A stretch of 64,000 nt of DNA from CAYWVO01 sp964461835 (GTDB taxonomy: Bacteria > Zixibacteria > MSB-5A5 > WJJR01 > JAJRUJ01): positions 211,814-275,813 of the forward strand of contig CAYWVO010000001.1 of the NCBI GenBank assembly GCA_964461835.1, written 5' to 3'. A model generated the notes under the pieces. It was not told the DNA's origin and searched no databases. It saw only the letters and a list, made by a program, of their open reading frames with translations. Positions 59,911 through 64,000 of this stretch are shown piece after piece (position 1 is the stretch's first letter; every line of letters starts with the position of its first letter). The translations under genes were made by a program, and so were the position numbers.

Positions 59911-60812
59911 GTTATGTTGAGGTTTCCCGTCTTTCGAAAAGTTACGGCCTGGTTAAGGCAGTCAACCAATTCGACGTAACTACAGAGCGCAACAGTATTG
60001 TTGCACTGGTCGGACCGGATGGTGCCGGTAAAACCACGCTCTTTCGCTCGCTGGCGGGGCTGTTAACCTTCGATGCCGGACACGCTACGATTGCGGGTTT
60101 TGATGTCGTTACCCAATTTGACAAGATTAAACCGCTGTTGGGTTACATGCCGCAGGTGTTTTCGCTGTATCCTGATTTGTCGGTTGCAGAGAATTTACGG
60201 TTTTACTCCGGTCTGTTCGGCCAGTCGCAACAGCAGTTTGCGTCCAAAAGTGACGAACTCTATGAATTCAGCGGACTGGGACCGTTCCGCAACCGGCGTA
60301 CGGAGGCGCTCTCCGGGGGCATGAAACAAAAACTGGCTCTCAGTTGCGCACTGGTGCACGATCCGGAGTTGCTACTCTTAGATGAACCAACAACGGGAGT
60401 TGACCCCCTATCCCGGCGGCAGTTCTGGGAGATTCTGCGGCAGTTGCGTGACGATAATGTGAGCGTTATCGTCTCCACTCCCTACATGGACGAGGTGGCG
60501 CTTGCCGATTACGCGATTTTCATTCATCAAGGGGAACGATTGGCTGCGGGGACTCCTCATGAATTATTACATACGTTCTCCGGTCGGGTGTACAGGGTCC
60601 GAGCACAACCCACGACGGAGCAACTGGAAAAAGTCAACGAAACGGATGGTGTCTCTGCCCGGCGATTCGGCGCCTCGTTGCATATCTATGCCGGAGATCG
60701 CATCGACCAGGATACAATAAAAGACACCCTCCGCCGGCAAAAATTACCTGATGAACTACATACTGTTACACCGGACCTGGAAGATACCTTTGTGCAGCTG
60801 ATCAGCGGGTAA
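59907..60812 (+). CDS. ABC transporter ATP-binding protein 1 (YbhF N-half-like)
   Basis: 301 residues. Walker A GPDGAGKTT, Q-loop GYMPQVFSLYPDLS, signature LSGGMKQKLAL, Walker B LLLLDEPTTGVDP, and the switch at ISTPYMDEV where His is replaced (VSTPYMDEVAL), as in the first half of YbhF-type pairs. The C-terminal ~80 residues extend past the core domain. ATGA overlap with the fusion gene. Pairs with the next ATPase. Confidence 0.93.
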   Translation: MSYVEVSRLSKSYGLVKAVNQFDVTTERNSIVALVGPDGAGKTTLFRSLAGLLTFDAGHATIAGFDVVTQFDKIKPLLGYMPQVFSLYPDLSVAENLRFYSGLFGQSQQQFASKSDELYEFSGLGPFRNRRTEALSGGMKQKLALSCALVHDPELLLLDEPTTGVDPLSRRQFWEILRQLRDDNVSVIVSTPYMDEVALADYAIFIHQGERLAAGTPHELLHTFSGRVYRVRAQPTTEQLEKVNETDGVSARRFGASLHIYAGDRIDQDTIKDTLRRQKLPDELHTVTPDLEDTFVQLISG

Positions 60813-60815
60813 GCC

Positions 60816-61550
60816 ATGAGTACGATTGTCGATATCGACAATTTGACCAAAGAGTTCGATGGTTTCCGCGCGGTCGACCAGGTCAGCCTAGAAGTTGAAA
60901 GGGGAGAAATCTTCGGCTTCCTGGGTGCCAACGGTGCCGGGAAGACAACGACCATTCGCATGTTGTGCGGGTTGCTGCTCCCGACCGACGGCACCGGCAC
61001 CGTAGCCGGGTACGACCTCTATCGGGAGACCGAGCGCATCAAGCATAGTATTGGATACATGTCGCAAAATTTTTCGCTCTACGCCGATTTGACCGGCGAA
61101 GAAAATCTCTGGTTTTACGGGTCTGTGTATCGTCTACCGCCAAAACAACTACGGGAACGAATCGACGAACTTTCCGCCGAGCTGAATTTGCGCGAGTTTA
61201 TCAATCGCCCCACCTCTTCCCTGCCCACCGGCTGGCGACAACGGCTGGCCTTGGCTGCCGCGTTGTTACATCGCCCCCGAATTCTGTTTCTTGATGAACC
61301 GACCGGCGGGGTCGATCCGGTCTTTCGTCGCCGATTTTGGGAAATCCTGTACCGACTCGCCGAGGGGGGGACGACGCTGTTCGTCACCACGCACTACATG
61401 GACGAGGCAGAATTCTGCCGCCGGATCTCCATTATGCATCAGGGAAAAATCATCGCGATGGGCAATCCCGGTGAAATGGTGGAGGAATCCGATCAGCCTG
61501 ATCTCAATGAATTGTTTATCACCCTGATTCAGGAGCGGGAACCACGATGA
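60816..61550 (+). CDS. ABC transporter ATP-binding protein 2 (YbhF C-half-like)
   Basis: 244 residues. Walker A GANGAGKTT, Q-loop GYMSQNFSLYADLT, Walker B ILFLDEPTGGVDP and switch His in VTTHYMDEA are intact, but the signature is SLPTGWRQRLAL, not LSGGQ, as in the second half of YbhF. Together the two ATPases should have one normal and one altered ATP site. In E. coli the two are fused; here they are separate genes three bases apart. Confidence 0.93.
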   Translation: MSTIVDIDNLTKEFDGFRAVDQVSLEVERGEIFGFLGANGAGKTTTIRMLCGLLLPTDGTGTVAGYDLYRETERIKHSIGYMSQNFSLYADLTGEENLWFYGSVYRLPPKQLRERIDELSAELNLREFINRPTSSLPTGWRQRLALAAALLHRPRILFLDEPTGGVDPVFRRRFWEILYRLAEGGTTLFVTTHYMDEAEFCRRISIMHQGKIIAMGNPGEMVEESDQPDLNELFITLIQEREPR

Positions 61551-62653
61551 GGCGTATCGCTTTTGTCGCTCAGAAAGAACTCAGGCATATTCTTCGTGAT
61601 CCACGCTCGCTGTTCGTAGCGATTATGCAGCCGCTCTTGATGACACTCCTGTACGGGTATGCGGTAAATCTGGATATCAAAAACATCCGGCTGGCCGTTA
61701 TTGATTTTGATCGCACGGTCACATCACGCGAACTGGTAACAACTTTCTACACGATGGAGGAGTTCATCGCGCCGGATCAAACGGTGACTCTGCGCGACCC
61801 GGACCAGTTATTGCGACACGGTGACGCCGATGCGGTCCTGACGATCCCCGCAGGGCTGAACGAGGCGTTAACCAACTGGCATGAGTATGAATTGGGCATG
61901 TTGGTGGACGGGTCGGACGTCAATGTCAGTGCGGCGGTCACTAATTATTCCAATGCCCTGCTCAACAGTTTCCTGGCTCGACGACTACCGCCACAGATGG
62001 AATTGCCGGGCATTTCGTTGTCGACGCGAGTGCTCTATAACCCGGATCTGGAATCGTCCCATTTCTTCGTGCCGGGCTTAATTGCCATTATCCTGATGAT
62101 GGTGTCGGCGCTGTTGACCTCGGTGACCATTGCCCGGGAAAAAGAAACGGGGACGATGGAGCAGTTGCTCACCGCCCCGATCACCCCGCGCCAGATCATA
62201 ATCGGCAAGGTCCTCCCCTACGTGGCGTTGGCGCTGTTCGATGGTTTGCTGGTGCTGCTTTTGGCGGTGTTTCACTTTGGGGTGCCCTTTGTTGGGTCCA
62301 CCTTCTTGCTGTTCCTTATGGGAATCATCTATGTGGTGGCCGCGTTATCCCTGGGGATTCTGATCTCCGCCCTGGTCAGGACACAGCAACTGGCCATGAT
62401 GGCCGCGTTGATGGTAACGGTGCTGCCTTCGGTTATGTTATCTGGATTCATTTTCGAGATTAAAAACATGCCGCCGGTATTGCAGTATATCACTTATATC
62501 GTACCGGCGCGCTATTTTCTGCTGATTATCCGGGGCATTATGCTCAAAGGCGCCGATTTACTTACACTCTGGCCCCAGGCAGTGGCGCTGATTGCGTTGA
62601 CCGTCATTATGCTCGGAGCAGCGGTCAAAAAATTCACCATTAAGCTGGCCTGA
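61547..62653 (+). CDS. ABC-2 type permease 1 (YbhS-like)
   Basis: 368 residues. N-terminal FVAQKELRHILRDPRSLFVAI, one membrane helix, a large periplasmic domain (about residues 45-165), then five helices with the ABC-2 marks EKETGTMEQLLTAPITPRQIIIGK and LSGFIFEIKNMPPVLQYITYIVPARYF (in parts). ATGA overlap with the ATPase gene. Confidence 0.92.
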   Translation: MRRIAFVAQKELRHILRDPRSLFVAIMQPLLMTLLYGYAVNLDIKNIRLAVIDFDRTVTSRELVTTFYTMEEFIAPDQTVTLRDPDQLLRHGDADAVLTIPAGLNEALTNWHEYELGMLVDGSDVNVSAAVTNYSNALLNSFLARRLPPQMELPGISLSTRVLYNPDLESSHFFVPGLIAIILMMVSALLTSVTIAREKETGTMEQLLTAPITPRQIIIGKVLPYVALALFDGLLVLLLAVFHFGVPFVGSTFLLFLMGIIYVVAALSLGILISALVRTQQLAMMAALMVTVLPSVMLSGFIFEIKNMPPVLQYITYIVPARYFLLIIRGIMLKGADLLTLWPQAVALIALTVIMLGAAVKKFTIKLA

Positions 62654-62656
62654 TGT

Positions 62657-63754
62657 ATGAGACAAACGGTCTTCGCCCTCATTAAAAAGGAGTTCTACCA
62701 GGTCTTTCGTGACCCGGTGATGCTGCGGCTGATTTTTTTGATGCCGCTGATCCAACTGTTGCTGCTGGGGCATGTGGTGCAAACTGACGTGAAAAATGTC
62801 GGTGTCGTGGTTTATGATTTTGACCGTAGTGAGCTTTCCCGCGATTACGTACGCTCACTGGCTGCCGGAGATTATTTCCGGGTGACGGCCTCGCGATTAT
62901 CGCTCCTTGAAGCCGAAAGAGGATTTCGGCAGAATCGCCAGGACGCTGTCCTGGTGATCGCGCCTCATTTCTCGCAGCGATTGCAGCAGCGGAAACCGGT
63001 TCGTGCCGGTTTTCTCTTCGACGGTTCCAATGCCAGTTCCGCCTCCATCGCCATGGGCTACGCCGGCCTGATGACTCAAAAATATAACCAACGCCTGTTC
63101 GACCTCTCGTTGCCAATAGAATTACGACACAAAGTTCTCTACAACCCGGAGCAGGAATCGGTCAATTTTATGGTGCCGGGGATTGTCGCGGTTTTGCTGA
63201 CTATGGTCACGACCATGCTGACTTCCCTGGCTATTGTGCGCGAACGGGAAATCGGCACGCTGGAGCAACTGCTGGTCACCCCCATCGGTAAGCCGGCCCT
63301 GTTGCTGGGCAAGACTATTCCCTTCGCCCTGCTGGGGTATGTGGAGATGTCGATCGCGCTGGCCTTTGGGGTGTTGTATTTTCAAACGCCATTTATCGGC
63401 TCCTGGCCCTTGTTATATGGTCTCTCGTTTATCTTTTTATTTACTACTTTGGGAATGGGCATATTCATTTCGACGATTAGCCGTACGCAGCAACAGGCGA
63501 TGTTTTACGCATGGTTCTTTATGGTCTTTGTCATCCTGACCTCTGGGTTTTTCATTCCTATTCAGAACATGCCGGAGGTGGTACAAAAACTCACCTACTT
63601 GAATCCGGTCCGCTATTTTATGGTGATCATGCGGGGGATTATGATGAAAGGGGCCGGGTTGGATACGCTCTATCCCCAGGTTGGGGCACTGGCATTATTC
63701 TCCACCGTAATTTTCACGATCTCCACGCTGCGATTTGCGAAGCGGGTGAAGTGA
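62657..63754 (+). CDS. ABC-2 type permease 2 (YbhR-like)
   Basis: 365 residues, paralogue of the previous gene: ALIKKEFYQVFRDPVMLRLI, large periplasmic domain, EREIGTLEQLLVTPIGKPALLLGK, and TSGFFIPIQNMPEVVQKLTY followed by NPVRYFMVI. Heterodimer partner of permease 1. Starts three bases after it. Last gene of the operon. Confidence 0.92.
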   Translation: MRQTVFALIKKEFYQVFRDPVMLRLIFLMPLIQLLLLGHVVQTDVKNVGVVVYDFDRSELSRDYVRSLAAGDYFRVTASRLSLLEAERGFRQNRQDAVLVIAPHFSQRLQQRKPVRAGFLFDGSNASSASIAMGYAGLMTQKYNQRLFDLSLPIELRHKVLYNPEQESVNFMVPGIVAVLLTMVTTMLTSLAIVREREIGTLEQLLVTPIGKPALLLGKTIPFALLGYVEMSIALAFGVLYFQTPFIGSWPLLYGLSFIFLFTTLGMGIFISTISRTQQQAMFYAWFFMVFVILTSGFFIPIQNMPEVVQKLTYLNPVRYFMVIMRGIMMKGAGLDTLYPQVGALALFSTVIFTISTLRFAKRVK

Positions 63755-64000
63755 GGCGGGATGATCCCTTTGGCGGGGTATCAGGACCTCGTGAGTTCAT
63801 CGCGACGAGCGCACCCGCTGGGTGCCGCACCGAGTCGGAAGGTCTTTAACCTGTACGTCTATAGAACTTGTGCGCGGCAGACCTCCGGTCTGCCCGTCCT
63901 CTGGAATCAACAGAATTTTCGCCGCCGTGTCATCCCGGCCTTGAGCCGGGATCCATTTTGGGGGAGGGGGGTGGCAATTGTAGGGTGGGTGCTTTGCACC
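63755..64000. repeat. Gene-free palindrome cluster at the window end
   Basis: No gene. Successive short hairpins: GCACCC-GCT-GGGTGC (63811-63825), GGCAGACC-TCC-GGTCTGCC (63876-63894), the dispersed repeat (63928-63964) and GGTGC-TTT-GCACC (63988-64000, cut by the edge). Similar in style to 43147-43327. Confidence 0.65.
63928..63964 (-). repeat. Dispersed palindromic repeat, copy 2
   Basis: Read on the minus strand: CCCCAAAATGG, arm ATCCCGGC, loop TCAAG, arm GCCGGGAT, GACA. Same flanks and loop as copy 1 at 43183; the two arm differences are compensatory. Confidence 0.8.

Noticed and set aside
63755..64000. Start of a coding region after the efflux operon
   Set aside because: The frames are short and the stretch is made of small palindromes with no gene signals.

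Overview
The window reads as a gene-dense chromosomal segment (64 kb, moderately GC-rich) of a free-living Gram-negative-type bacterium. Envelope-type genes (heptosyltransferase, heptose-bisphosphate phosphatase, TolC, lipoproteins), complex I subunits and many secreted proteins with FlgD-like C-terminal domains or dockerin-type calcium repeats point to an uncultured lineage close to candidate phylum Zixibacteria or a neighbour in the FCB group. That placement is inferred from gene style, not from a marker tree. No phage, insertion sequence, CRISPR array or rRNA was found.

Layout. 1-7.3 kb: a 5'-truncated PAS sensor kinase with a single-domain response regulator, a PhaR-type DNA-binding domain fused to a phasin-like helix region, a small outer-membrane-type protein, and a uppP - glycosyltransferase 9 - gmhB envelope cluster. 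7.3-9.8 kb: a large secreted repeat protein. 10.1-15.5 kb: aminotransferase, ROK sugar kinase, a tiny zinc-ribbon protein coupled to an archaemetzincin homologue that has lost its active site, and an MrfA-like helicase. 15.7-21.5 kb: nuoJKLMN behind its own promoter. 21.6-22.8 kb: PP-loop ATPase and tRNA-Gly(CCC). 22.8-34.5 kb, minus strand: the complete rimP-nusA-infB-ylxP-rbfA-nrnA-truB-ribF-rpsO-pnp-M16 peptidase superoperon.

34.6-40 kb, minus strand: two small lipoprotein genes, an NtrC-type sigma-54 activator gene, then a near-consensus sigma-54 promoter with candidate upstream activator sites, and a four-gene operon of secreted proteins closed by a terminator. It looks like a self-contained sigma-54-controlled envelope module. 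40-40.5 kb: an AT-rich, gene-free stretch of nested inverted and direct repeats, then trpS. 41.7-56.9 kb: mostly secreted proteins (a lipoprotein with duplicated domain, two FlgD-type sorted proteins, two dockerin-type proteins), an EamA transporter, and a tandem pair of exported TldD-type proteins of which only one keeps the metal ligands. 57-63.8 kb: a TetR-controlled efflux operon (TolC, membrane fusion lipoprotein, two ABC ATPases, two ABC-2 permeases), the separated-gene counterpart of YbhGFSR. The window ends in a cluster of small palindromes, one of which recurs at 43.2 kb with compensatory arm changes.

Most interesting points: the sigma-54 secreted module; the pseudo-archaemetzincin coupled to a zinc ribbon; the exported TldD/TldE-like pair; the nested-repeat island before trpS; and the dispersed covarying hairpin.
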